A stretch of DNA of 64,000 bases from Scenedesmus sp. ARA3 (Eukaryota > Chlorophyta > Chlorophyceae > Sphaeropleales > Scenedesmaceae). The notes under the pieces were generated by a model that saw nothing but the letters and a program-made list of their open reading frames with translations, was not told where the DNA came from and did not search any database. Shown piece after piece: positions 12,233 to 23,800 of this stretch; the stretch's first letter is position 1; the number at the start of each line of letters is the position of its first letter. The stretch is taken from positions 34,322-98,321 of the forward strand of contig RWJK01001657.1 of the NCBI GenBank assembly GCA_004335835.1. The letters run 5' to 3'. The position numbers were made by a program, and so were the translations under genes.

Positions 12233-13154
12233 CAGCCTGCTGGAACGCACAGGCCGTTGCGTAGACGCCAGGTGTTTGGATCTTTCACGTAGTTCGCTAG
12301 CGGTGCTGCCCAATGGGCTTGATGTTGCTGTCCTGCAAGCATGCACGTGCTTCTTCTACATATCGAATGCTGCATAGGCTGGAGGTGGCATGCCACATGG
12401 CCCAGTACCGTTGATACCAGTCAGACTATGGCGATGTGTCAAACGTTGGAGCGGTTTTCGGTGTGTGTGCCTCCCTTGAGTATCTCTTTAAGAGTCTTGT
12501 CTGCAGCTTCAAGTGCAATTCATGATATGGCGTCGTGCCGCAATGCTGCCTGATTCTTGCTTCTGATTGTGCAGCATGCTCGAGTGAGCACGCGTGGCAC
12601 GTCACAGACCAGTATCAAGTGGTTATAACGTGCATGCAGGTCATACATTACAAGCACATGCAACATAATGCGTACTCACACAGCGAGAAGACCCGGTGGG
12701 GCAGTGCGCTGGGACTCACCTCAGGCATCAAGTGGTCAATTGTTGGGGACTACACGCACTCTTCTCATCCTATGATGTGCTTTTCATCGTCAGGTTTATA
12801 GGCACGGTGCCAGCCCTTGTGAGCTGGACTGCTGCAGCACTGCTGAAAGGTGGGTGCAGGCATGCAGTTGTCATGATCACGAGTAGCCTGCCGGCTGCAG
12901 CCGGCGTAGCAGTCAAGCCATCCGCTTAAACAGTACGGTTGGTAGAGGTTGTACATTTTGGAAGAGGGGCGCTGCCGCTTCTGATTGCATTTGCGTTGAG
13001 CAAACCCCTGGTGACATAACACCATCGTACTGGGTTTGTTTGCTACACACCATCACCAAATTTTACTGCCAATACTTTCCATGTATGTAAACGCTTTTTT
13101 CTTGGCTGTGAACGTTGGGCCACCCATCGTCGATGCGATGCTGCAGGCGCTGAA
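12233..13154. other. Intergenic, no supported gene
   Basis: About 920 bp between two plus-strand genes. Open frames are short and composed of low-complexity residues. It may hold the 3' end of the KANL3-like transcript and the 5' region of the next gene. Confidence 0.45.
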
Positions 13155-15659
13155 ATGAGCAATGTGCCGCATGCCAAGCTCCAGTTGAATAAACGCTCCC
13201 TGAAGCTGTCAGGTCAGACGTATGCAGTTCAACAAAAGAAGCTCGAGCGCGTCTTGGCTGAGCAGCTCGAGGACCTTGAGTTGAAGGAGAACGCGATTGC
13301 AGCTGATCGCACTCGTGAGCAGGCGTGTGCCAAGCTTTTGACTTGAAATCATATTGCTGTCGGTCTTCTGACAAGCACGAACACTGTGTGGGGACTTTCC
13401 GCAGGTACTTGCCGACCTTGTTGCTCACCAAGAGGTTGTGATCGGCCTGCTGGAGCACCAACAAGACTGGCTGGCCACTCTTCTCCAAGATGAGCAAGCA
13501 AAGGAGCCGCGTGAGCCGCATCAGCTGGGAACTGCTACCACGGGAGGTAACCCCGGCAGCGCTGGTCTGCCTGGCGCCACTCAAACAACTGCTATCAAAG
13601 CAGAATACGATGAATCAGGTGGTAGCTGGGGCTCGCAGCTGCTGGGTGCTGCGCCGATGCCTCCCGCAGTCGGAGCTGCTGCAGCAGCAACAAAAGCAGA
13701 AGCAGGCGTGGCAGAGCCTGCAAGCCAGCAGCAGCTTGATGCAGCAGGTGGCATGAGCTACGTTGCAGGCCTGCTGGCTAACGCCACGCCTGCACAGCTG
13801 CGGCGGGTGATGCAGATGAAGGCAGAGGACTGGCAGCAGTACAAGCACGACCACTTCATGCGGCTCGTGGCGCTGCTGGAGCTGGTCAACAGGCCCTCAT
13901 GCTTGCAGGAAGATGACGAGGATGATCAGCTTGAACAGCAGCAGCAGCAGCAGCAGCAGCAGCTTGTTGCAGGGTCCAGGTCAGCTTCAGGATCTGGAGG
14001 CAGCAGGGCAAGCGGCGCCACTGCAGCAGCAGCAGCGCCTGCAGGACAGCACAGCCCGGCAGCAGCAGCAGCAGCAGCAGCGCCGCGCGGCAGCGGCCTG
14101 GAAGCGTTCGGCATCCCGCAGCGCTTCTGCGATGCTGTGGATGAGGGCATAACGCTGTCATTCCTGGCGTTATTTTTCAACCACCTGAGCATTACGCAGG
14201 CCTCCACAAATGCAGACCTGCCGCAGCAGGCCGCCCCCGCAGGCGTCTGGATGCGCGTGGTGAAGAAGCTGGACCTCACCGATCAGCAGCTGCTGCAGCT
14301 GCGCATAGCCAGCGAGGAGTTCACGCGCCTCAACCGCAGCTGCTCGCTTGAAGCCGAGGCGCTGATGGGCCGCGCAAACCGGCCCAGCCTGCTGCTGGCA
14401 GCAGAGGCGAGCATCCAGGCAGCAGCAGCAACCTCGTCCCTAGCCAGTGGCAGCAGTGGCAGCGGCGGCAGCGGCAGTAATGCGCAGCCGGCGAGCTCGT
14501 CCGGCGGGCCAGCTGGCAGCAATGCGTCTGGCAGCAGCAGCGCGACGCCAGCTGCATTCTCAAGAGAGGCAGCGACAAACATCAAATCTGAGGCTATGAC
14601 GCAGGCAGCACCTGAGACGTACTCAGCAACGGCAGCAGCAGCAGCAGCAGCAGCAGCAGAACAAGAGGCAGAAGCAGCAGCAGCAGATGGTGATGGTGAT
14701 GAGGATGATGATGGGCAGCTTGATGGGCTGCTGCAGAGGCACTTGCGGCTGCGCTTCCTGTACATGATTATGATCGGCATGTTTGTGTTCAACACGCTCT
14801 CTCGTGTGCAGATCGCGCAGATGACCGTCACGTGAGTCTGACTAGCTGTTTGGTGTGTTGCTGGTTTTGTCGTGAGTGCCTTTCACAGCTCGTGCAGCTT
14901 TAGTAATGTTGCAGCGCCATTGCGCGTACCCTGCGGATGCTTGGGGTCGGGTCTCAAGTGTGGCTGGGGTGTTCTGGTATAATGCTGTTTGTTCTCGTGA
15001 GTGCTGTAGTGTCTTGCGGGTGTCCTGCAGCTGTGTGGCCGTTCAAGTGTGGCTGGCGTGTGCATCTGACAGTGCTGCCCATGCTGCTGCCGTGTCGCCG
15101 GCTTGGGCTGTGCCTCAGCTGCTGCTCATCGCTGCTATCATCACTGCCTAGTTCGGCTCCGGCCCTGCTGCATGCCTGCGACTGCCGCGCCTGCTGCTGC
15201 TTGTAGCTGCTACCTTTGGTACCATGCTGCTGCTCCTGCTTCTGTAACTCTTGCCTATCCTGACAGCTGCTGTCTCGCTCCACCTGACACACATGTCTCA
15301 CCTATTCCGCTGCCCTTGTTGCCATTACTGCGGCTGCTGCCTGCAGCTGCTACCCATTCTACCCCATGCTCACAGCGGTTGCGGAGGCTGCGGCCACGCT
15401 GCACAAGCAGCGGCAGCAGGAGGAAGAGAAACGCATCAGGGCCAGGCGGAGGCAGCGGCTGTTCAACGAAGATCCAGAGGAGCAGCAGCCCGATGAGAAA
15501 GGCGATGAGGATGAGGAGGACGGGGACGACAGCAGGAGCAGCGCTTACGCGCGGCAGCAGCTGCGGCAGCACCAGCAGCAGCGCAGCAGGCTGCTGCAGC
15601 TGCAGCAGGCGTTCTGGCAGCAGCAGGTGCAGCATGGGCTGCTGCCGATGCAGCCCTAG
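13155..15659 (+). CDS. Coiled-coil, Gln/Ala-rich protein of unknown family
   Basis: Modelled as a first exon from Met 13155 to about 13314-13322, then 13405-14831 and 15347-15659. The second junction (14831/15347) fits in phase. The first does not with plain GT-AG sites: a GC donor at 13323 or an acceptor at 13376 would repair it. The N-terminal 55 residues and the following 30 are heptad-like and charged (KKLERVLAEQLEDLE, then HQEVVIGLLEHQQDWL). A conserved-looking core about residues 270-380 (FGIPQRFCDAVDEGITLSF, LDLTDQQLLQLRIASEEF) is flanked by Gln and Ala/Ser runs. A block near the end (LYMIMIGMFVFNTLSRVQIAQ) precedes a basic, acidic, then Gln-rich tail. The layout recalls C-terminal regions of some algal bZIP regulators, but I see no basic region and do not assign a function. 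Confidence 0.5.
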
Positions 15660-16248
15660 CATGCGTTGATGTCATGGGTTGTGCGGCGGCTTGTGCTGGA
15701 CGACTTTGCTTATCACAGATTGCTTTGTTTGTTGGGGCCAGGAACCTTTGAGTGTGGTCGGCGACGTAGTGCCACAAAACGCTGAGGGGTTCTCACTGCC
15801 CCCGTACGCTGTGCGGCGGGAGATCTGCAACTTTTGCTTTTCAGGATCGCATTCTTTGAGCCTGGGGTGTTACTGATCATGATGCGATAGTTGTTATGAC
15901 AGCTGTTACGACAGCTGTTATGACGTTGTCTTAGACACAAACCATTGGAGGCGGGTCTTGCCGCAGCATTTGAAAGGGCCTGCAGTGTGCCGCTTATTAC
16001 AGGCCTGTGTCAGCTTGCTGCTGCAGCAGGCTGCATTTCTTAAAGCACTTGTGTTGTGATTGCTGTTGCTTTTATTGCTGGGGTGTGCCCAGACAGACAG
16101 AGAAAGACATGCTGGCTGGGTTGGTTGCGGTCAGCCTTATTGTTGTGTGGCGTGGCGTCACCGATGTGGAGTTTGCACATTTTGGGTGCTTGCAGATGGG
16201 ACTGTTGCATTGGGAACCCTCAGGCACGCATTGGCAGTGAGGACAGTG

Positions 16249-16425
16249 AATGCACTGCTCTTGCAGACAGTCTAATGCACTGCTCTTGCGGACAGTCTAA
16301 TGCACTGCTCTTGCGGACAGCATAATGCACCCTCTTGAGGACAGCCAGATGCACTGCTCTTGATGGCGGTCGAATGCACTGCTTTTGAGGACAGTGGAAT
16401 GCACTGCTCGTGCGAGGACAGCACA
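16249..16425. repeat. 25-bp minisatellite, about 7 units
   Basis: Units begin AATGCACTGCTCTTG and end GGACAG followed by two to four variable bases. Starts fall at about 16249, 16274, 16299, 16325, 16349, 16374 and 16399; the first three are nearly identical and the later ones diverge. Confidence 0.85.
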
Positions 16426-16539
16426 GCTGAGCTGGTTGTGCAATTGCTTGGCGGGTTGAGTTTGCACCACTTTGTAGGTGGGACTGGATGCTTCAGATGG
16501 GACTGCTGTGGTGGGAGAATATCACAGCCGCATCTTCAG

Positions 16540-16935
16540 TGCGGACGATCTTGTTACATGCACTGCTCTTGCATGGACAGCACGACTGAGCTGCTTGCGC
16601 GGTTGCTGGGCGTGTGGAGTTTGCTCACACTTTGGATCGTTTCAGATGGGGCTGTTGTGGTGGGAGGGAGCCAAGGGCACATCTGCAGTGTGGACGAAAT
16701 AGTCAAATGCACTGCTCTGAATTGATAGCACGACTGAGCTGCTTGCGCATGGACAGCACAGCCGAGCTGCTTGTGCAATAGCTGAGTGTGGAGTTTGCTC
16801 ACACTTTATATCCTTTTCAGATGGGGCTGCTGCGGAGGGAGGGAGCCAAGGGCACATCTGCAGTGTGGATTATATAGTCAAATGCACTGCTCTAGCATGG
16901 ACAGCACGACTGAGCTGCTTGCGCGATTGCTGGAT
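16540..16935. repeat. Long tandem repeat, unit about 165-180 bp, 2-3 copies
   Basis: A block with GACAGCACGACTGAGCTGCT, a GTGTGGAGTTTGCTCACACTTT-like stretch, GGGAGCCAAGGGCACATCTG and AATGCACTGCTCT occurs at about 16555-16725 and again at 16735-16900, with a third partial start near 16895. The unit includes the minisatellite consensus, so the two arrays share an origin. Confidence 0.75.
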
Positions 16936-17249
16936 TGAGCTAGCCTGGCCCAGCACGCTGCATTGCAAATAGGCTGTCCTGTTCATTGCTGCGCTGGACA
17001 TCTACTGCTGCATCAGCGCAAGGCGCTGCTAGTCTTAAGTAGAGTTGGGTTCAGGGTTGTCATTGTGGCTTGTAATAAGCGCTGCTGTTCCGTGGCCGCC
17101 TGTTGGCGCCGCAGCATGCAGCAGCAGCAGCAATGCGGCTGCATGGCTGTGCCTCTGGCAGCAGCAGCTGATCATTGCCTGCTGCTGTTTTATGATAGGA
17201 GGCCAGCAGCAGCTGCTAACCTTGGTGCTGTTTTTGGCGGCCTGCTTTT

Positions 17250-17490
17250 CGTGGCTTGGCGTGTGCTGTACGTTTGGCTGGCATGCGCTACGGTTGCAGT
17301 TATGTGCTACGATCGCCTGGTGTTTGCTTTAAGGTTGGCTGGCGTGTGTTGCGGTTGGCTGGCGTGTGCTGTACGGTTGGCTGGAATGTGCAAGGGTTGC
17401 CTGGCATGTGTTACGATTGGCAGGGTTGCCTGGCATGTGTAAGGGTTGCCTGGCATGTGTTACGATTGGCTGGCGTGTATTGTGCTTTGC
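17250..17490. repeat. Degenerate array of GTTGGCTGGCGTGTG units
   Basis: At least eight imperfect units of about 20-26 bp with the core GGTTGGCTGGCGTGT or GGTTGCCTGGCATGT run head to tail. Two near-identical 39-bp units lie at about 17391-17470. Confidence 0.75.
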
Positions 17491-20397
17491 TGGCGCGTGC
17501 TGGCGCGCCTGCAGCAGGATCTGCAGCGTGGCACCGTCAGATGCATTGGCGGCGTGCGGGCTGTCTCAGTTGCTTTGTTTCTGGCTGTGTAGCTGCGCAG
17601 TTGCTGCGCTGCCAGTTCTGTGCGCTGCCGGTTTTTTTGTTGGTTTTCTTGGCCGGAATGGTGGACAATTGGCATGAGGAGCCGGTGTGCTTTGCGCTTA
17701 CTCTACTTGCCTTACTGATTGTTTTGTGTGCCTGTGTGCACGGCAGTGTTCCGGTGCTGCTAGTAGTGTTGGCGCCTGCTGCACTTGTCTTCTGCCTGAT
17801 GTGGGATGGTACGATTGAATATTGCATGAAAAGGCAAGGTGGGGCGCCGCTTGAGTTGGCTGCCTGCACAGTTGCAAGCGGGCTATGATGCACTGCATAT
17901 GGCGTCGTGGTGTGTCGTTGCTTTGAGAGAAGAAAGTTACATGTGGGTCCTGGCACCATCTCAGCTTTGTCACTTGTGAGCTTTGTCACTTGTGAGCAGT
18001 TGGCAGGGATGCACAGCTGTTCATTGCTGGGATGAGTCATAACACACTTGCAACTGTTGGTGTGCACTGTGCGATGCTGCTCATTGTTACTGCAGCCTGT
18101 ATGCACTGCTGTGTCAGGGTGGTGCATTGCACACAGACATGCTCTGCGAGCTTGCTGCTTGTTTGTTTTGTGGCTGCACTGTTTGGCTGATGGGTAGAGC
18201 ATGTCGACGTATTACACACTGAATGCATTACCCTCTTGGCACGTGTGCTTTATATATATCATCTATGCGTTATGCCCAAGTGCACTGCTGGTTGGTGAGC
18301 GCCGAAAGTGCTGTGCGTGTTTTGTGGTGTGCTATACTCGCACGCAGCCGCCAGTTGACTCAAGGAGAAACACGGCAAGGTACACACACTGTAGAACAGA
18401 TCCTCTTCTGCCTGTTGTATACCAATCGAATCAATTATTACACATGTCTCGGGTAGCCCCTTGGTGCTTGTCATGCTGTTTATTGCTTACTGGCTGTATT
18501 ATGTGATGAGCCGGACAACAGCACTGGCAGCAGCACTTGGGATGCTACGCAAAAAGCCCAAGAGAGCGAATTATTTTTGGCTTTTGGCCATAAGGTTCCT
18601 CAGAACAGGGCATAAGAGCTTACACTGCCGCCTGCACAGGGGTTTAAATGCCTGCATGCGCTTGTGGCAGCTGCAGTTTGTGTTGGCCTGATTGCAAGCC
18701 ACGACACATTATTTGGTGGCAGCACGTGTGTGGTAGCTTTGCATGTCAGCTGGGGTGGCGTTGCCTTTGCCGTGCAGTATTCATTGCTGTGCAAGGTCAG
18801 CATACATCACCTATATTGTTGAAACACACAGCAGCACGCGCATGCGGCACTTGGGTCACCGTTGCAAACAGGCACTGAAGCAACGGTGACACTGCTATGC
18901 TCTGCACTTGCGTGTATTTTGTGGTGTGCTGTGTGCAGCAAGTAGCCACTGTGAACAGGCTTTTTGGACAGGCAGATCATGGCAGCAGCTGTTGCCGGCA
19001 GGTATGATTGTGCATTGCTGTCCAGCTTACTTCGTTGGTTGCAGCCTGCACTCATTCAAACATGATGTGCAATGCACGCTTGCGCTTGTGCCTGCAGGCC
19101 GGTACTGTCTAAGCGGTTTTGAGTTGGCTGCCCCCATGTTGCAAACTGTTTTCAAAAAGTGCAGGGTAGTTGTTGCCGCCGGCAGCGTTGGCTGCAGGCT
19201 CTGCTTTGTGTGCACGAGTTGCCAGTCTATTAGAAACTGGTCCAAAAACCGACAGTCCACTTCAATGTGCTGCGGCAGGCGCATGAAAGCTGATGCGCTG
19301 CTGCAGCCGTTCGGCGTGGGGTGCCATGTACTGTGCTTCTTCATCTCTGTGTGTTTGTGCGGCCACGCGCTTCTTTTGTTCGTTGGTGTGAAATTCAGGG
19401 TGAAAGTTATGGCAGAGTGAAGTAGTGGGGTTTGTGTAGTGACCCTATGCAGCTGCTAGCTGCATGTAAGGACCACTCTCAACAGGCCCACTGTATATGA
19501 GGCCTCTAGTATCATGTTGGTTTGAGCATGTGGCTGCACCATGGTGTGCAGGGGTGGAACAGCTTGCTGGAAGTGTTGCCGCTGCTGCTAGGGAAATCGG
19601 CTGCTGGGTCATCATTGCCCCAACAGTCTTATGACCACCACCAGTGGAGTATCTGGATCTGCTGCTGCTGTGCTGCGGCAGGCGTATTGGTACCAGCTGT
19701 ATCATCCGCAGCTGCTGCGGTGATTTGGCTGCGTTTTGCACGGGTGGTGATGCCTCAAGAGTCTGCGGTGACTATCTGTCACACAGGCAGCTGCTGCTGC
19801 TGCTGCTGGCATGGAGAATTGGTCGTGTTGGATGAGCGTTCAATGAGCGCGCACCACAGCAGCTGCTGCTGCGCAACTGATCAGTAATTCCTCAAGCTTT
19901 CTGCAGCTGTGGTGGGGAGCAGGGAGCAGCTGTACCTGCCCGTGTCGAGGTTAGCGCTGACTGAGCTAGCTTATTGGGTTGGCCATTGCGTTGTTTTTTG
20001 GATGTGTCTTGACAGCTGGTTGTCAGCGTTGACCGCCTGCCTGGGCTGGTTCATTAGGTAACCTTGCTGTTGTGGTTTGAAAAGGCGCGACAGCTACTAG
20101 CTTGGTAGTACTCAGCTTGAGTGGTGCCAGAGGTAGGGCAGTCACCTTCTTTGGCTTCAGCTGCAGGGTAATGTGATGTCTGTATCCAGGATGAGATCTG
20201 ACATTAGAAAGGAGTTGATGTGTTGCATTTTAGAGGGTTGCGAGCAGCGCCCTCCGGGTAGGGTTGTGCAGCTGTCAGTGACGCGTGCGTACGTTGGCAG
20301 TGCGATGCTGTACGTGTGCTGTGCATCGTCTTTCAACAAGCTGAATAGTATTTTGGCATGTAAACTGCGCGCACGAACTCACAAACTACCAGGCAAC

Positions 20398-20811
20398 ATG
20401 CAGGCCACGCATATGGCCCAATCAACTTTGGTAGCCACACAAAGGTCCAGCGAACCTCGCCCCGGAGCATGCTATATCAGTAGAAGAGATGCATCGATTT
20501 GCTTGCTGTCTGCCGCTGGTGCGTATCGCCCGAGTAGCACGGGAAGAAAAGGTCCAGCAGCAGCAAGTGCATGTGCATTCAGCAGCAGTACACAGGACGG
20601 CGTATCTTTTATCGCTCCTGCAAGCTTCATTTGGTACAAGCAAAAAAAGTATATATCTTGGCTGCATGCAGGAGCGTTAGCCTATGGGCCAGCAGCAGTT
20701 GCAGCGCAGGCTGAGCAGCTTGCATCCCCACACGCTATCCAAGCAATGAGAGCAGCTGCAATCAGCGCTGCCGCCGCACCTACTGCAGCTGCAGCAGCAG
20801 CAGCACCACCT

Positions 20812-20842
<31 letters not shown>

Positions 20843-23800
20843 GCATTGTGCGGTGCAGTGCACAGCTGGACCCTTCACTGGCAGCAGCATTCATTGATGC
20901 TGTATATCAGACGGTGCAGCAGCAGCAGGTCATGCCGGAGCAGCAGCTGCAGGTGGAGCGGTACAAGCTGCAGACGCAGGAGTACAAGTACTACGCAGGT
21001 GGGGGCTATGTAATCTTGACTCTGTCGCTGCCATTAACTGTTTCCCCTGGGCGAGACAGTGGATGTGCCGAAGGCGAATCAATCGTCGGAGTTTACTTAC
21101 ACCCATGTAATCCCTAGATTGCACCAGCATCGTCATCATCGTGTCACCACACCCTGCCGTGCCTGCTGTACAGCCGCCAACCAGGCCCGCATGCCGGCAC
21201 TGTCCTAGCACGACAACACCTTAGATTGCACCACCATGATCATCAACATCATTGCACCACACCATGCCTGCTGTCGGCCGCCAACCAGGACCGCGTGCCC
21301 TGCCATGATGGCACATGTGAGCGAGCATTATGTTGCATCGTGCTCGTGCATCCTGCAACTATTTACACTGCCGTGCCTGCCGTGCCAGGCCCGCATGCCC
21401 TGCCATGGTGGCAGGGGCCTCATCTACACATGTGAGCGAGCATTATGTTGCATTATGGTGCATTGTGCTTGTACAAAAAGCAGTGCTGTGATAAGTGTTT
21501 GGGAGTCCTCGGCGCTGCAGCGCCGAGCATAGCGCCGAGCGAAGCGAGGTGGCCGGCGCTCAGCTCAGGCGAGTTGGTATATCAGTTTAAGCATATTTAA
21601 AGGCATTTAACAATTAAAAACGACGATTTGCAGTGAAGATGCAGCCGTATCGATGCTCTGCGGAACATATCATTCACCGCGAACTTGCAGGCAGGCACGC
21701 GGGCCTGCCGGCGCTACAGCGCCGGCAAATCCCCTAAAATCGCTTTGTTTGGCCGGCGCAGAGCTTCGGTGGCCGGCGCCGCGCCGGCGCGCCGGCAGTT
21801 ATCACAGCACTGACAAAAAGTGTATCCTGCAACTACCTGCGCTGCCGTGTCTGCTGTGCAGCCGCCAACCAAGACCGTATGCTGGCCCTGCCCTACCTGG
21901 AAGACAACAGCGGCGGCCTCAGCAACAGCACCTACTTCAATTTTGTGAGGTGAGGCACAGTGATGGACACCTTCTCTTCTTGCGCGGTGCCTGCCACTGC
22001 CAGCAAGCCACTGCCAGCAAGCCGCAGGTGAGATGAGGCCAGTCAACAGTGTGCTGCATGGGTTGAAGGCGGACTGTGCTGCATGTGTTTAATCCAGCAC
22101 GCAGAGCAAATGGTGCCACCGAATGGGGCCTCAGCAACAGCACCTACTTCAACTTTGTGAGGTGATGCACAGCGATGCCTACGCTACGGCGGCAGCAGCC
22201 AGTTTCATCAGCAGGTGTCTCTGGCTGTGCTGCAGGCGGTTTGCAGCGCGCGCATGGACGCCTGCCATTTTGTCATGCCATGCATGACATTGCCGCCTGT
22301 CTTTTGCTTCATTGCTTTCATGAAGTTCTCTCTGCAGTGCCAGCAGTCGGCTTTAGCATCTAACGGGATTTTCAAAACTTCTCATGTCAACTGTGCCGCG
22401 TCCTCCACCTGCATCCACTGCAGCTATGTGCTGTGGAAGGTCGTGGCACGCCACCTGCCCACCCCTCAGCAGCGCACCACCTTTTGCGCTGCTGCGGGCA
22501 GCGTGCTGCTGCAGCAGCTGGCTCCAGAGCTGCTGACGTCACTGAAAGAGGCAGCAGGAGCTTCTGGTGAGGGAGGGATGTAGCCGCTGCTGCGCCCAGC
22601 AACGCGGTGTTGGTTGTGTTGCGGGTGTTGTTGCTGCTGCGGTTTTTATCTTCAGTGTTAGTGCTGACATCACTGCAAGAGGCAGCAGCTGCTTCTGGTG
22701 AGAGACTGTTAGCCGCAGCTGCGCCCAGCAACGCTGTGTTGGTTGTGTAGCGGGCTTCCTGTTGTTGCTGCTGCAGTTAACATTCTCGGTGTTAGTGTGC
22801 ATGTGAGAGTGGATGGCAGCAGGTGCTCCGGCGTGCTGCTGCAGCAGCTGGATCCCGAGCTGCTGACATCACTGAGAGAGGCAGCAGCAGCTTCTGGTGA
22901 GGGAGGTATGTAGCCGCAGCTGCGCCCAGCAACGCTGTGTTGGCTGTGTTGAAGGCTTCCTGTTGTTGCTGCCGCGGTTTGAATTTTTTTGTGTTAGCGT
23001 GCGTGTGACAGTGAGTAGCAGCAGGTGCTCCGGCGTGCTGCTGCAGCAGGTTGTACCCGAGCTGCCGACGTCACTGCAGGAGGCAGCAGGTGCTTCTGGT
23101 GAGTGTGGATGGGAGCTGCAGGTGCTGCTTGCAGCGCTGCACTGCTTGTGGTTTGAGTGCCCTGGACTCTGGAACAGGGGTAATTATGTTGCCATGAAGG
23201 CCATAGCAGCGCCGCCATCGGCTACGCGCCCCAGAGGGGCGGCTGAGTTTAGTTCAGTTCTTTGTAAGTGCCCTGTTGTTGCTGCTGCTGTTTTACATAC
23301 TGGGCGCTGTGGTGGATGCAGCGCTTTTGCTGGTGCAAATGCTTGGGCTGCTGCCTGAAGTGAAGCTGACCGAATTGACCAGCACCCTGCATGACAGGCT
23401 GCGACGAAATGCTGCATGTTCAGCCAAGGCTGTCTATCGCTGTAATGGTACATTGTCTTGTTATCTTGATTGATTACTTGTGCTTTTTTTTCCTGCCGTG
23501 CGCTGCTGCTGCGCTGCTCATCTGCCCGCTTCCGCACACCCTGAAACTTCATCAATTGCAGGCGCCAAGGCGCCCGCAGCAGCATTTGTTGCCGCCGTGC
23601 AGCAACTATTAAACCTACTGCAGCAGCGCGGCTACATTTGCGGCTGGCAGCTGGTACTGGGCAGCTTACCTGGCGGCTGGCCTGCTGACTGGTCGGTGGC
23701 TGAGCAGCAGCTGGTGGGGCTTGAAGACCTGCAGCAGCAGCAGCCGCTGTCTCCTGGCCTGCAGTTCCAGGTATGAGTGTTTTGTTTGGCAATGGTCAGG

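Larger units (their letters stand above)
15660..20172. other. Gene-poor stretch with minisatellites
   Basis: Four and a half kilobases contain no frame I can relate to a protein. Open frames here are Cys, Trp and Leu rich on plus, or Thr, Ser and Gln rich on minus, as expected of TG-rich repeated DNA. It holds the 25-bp minisatellite at 16249-16425, longer repeats at 16540-16935, a GGTTGGCTGGCGTGTG-type array at 17250-17490 and a 17-bp tandem duplication near 17967-18000. A non-coding transcript or untranslated region cannot be excluded. Confidence 0.5.

Noticed and set aside
11692..12396. 234-residue minus-strand frame opposite the KANL3-like tail
   Set aside because: Antisense of Ala/Gln repeats in a plus-strand exon whose phases are confirmed by four joined exons.
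13155..15659. bZIP transcription factor assignment for the coiled-coil gene
   Set aside because: Heptad-like segments and a familiar-looking C-terminal layout are present, but no basic DNA-binding region precedes the coil.
17537..18202. 221-residue minus-strand frame
   Set aside because: Composition is Thr, Ser, His, Gln and Cys without recognisable motifs, in a repeat-bearing gene-poor region; no splice or start support.
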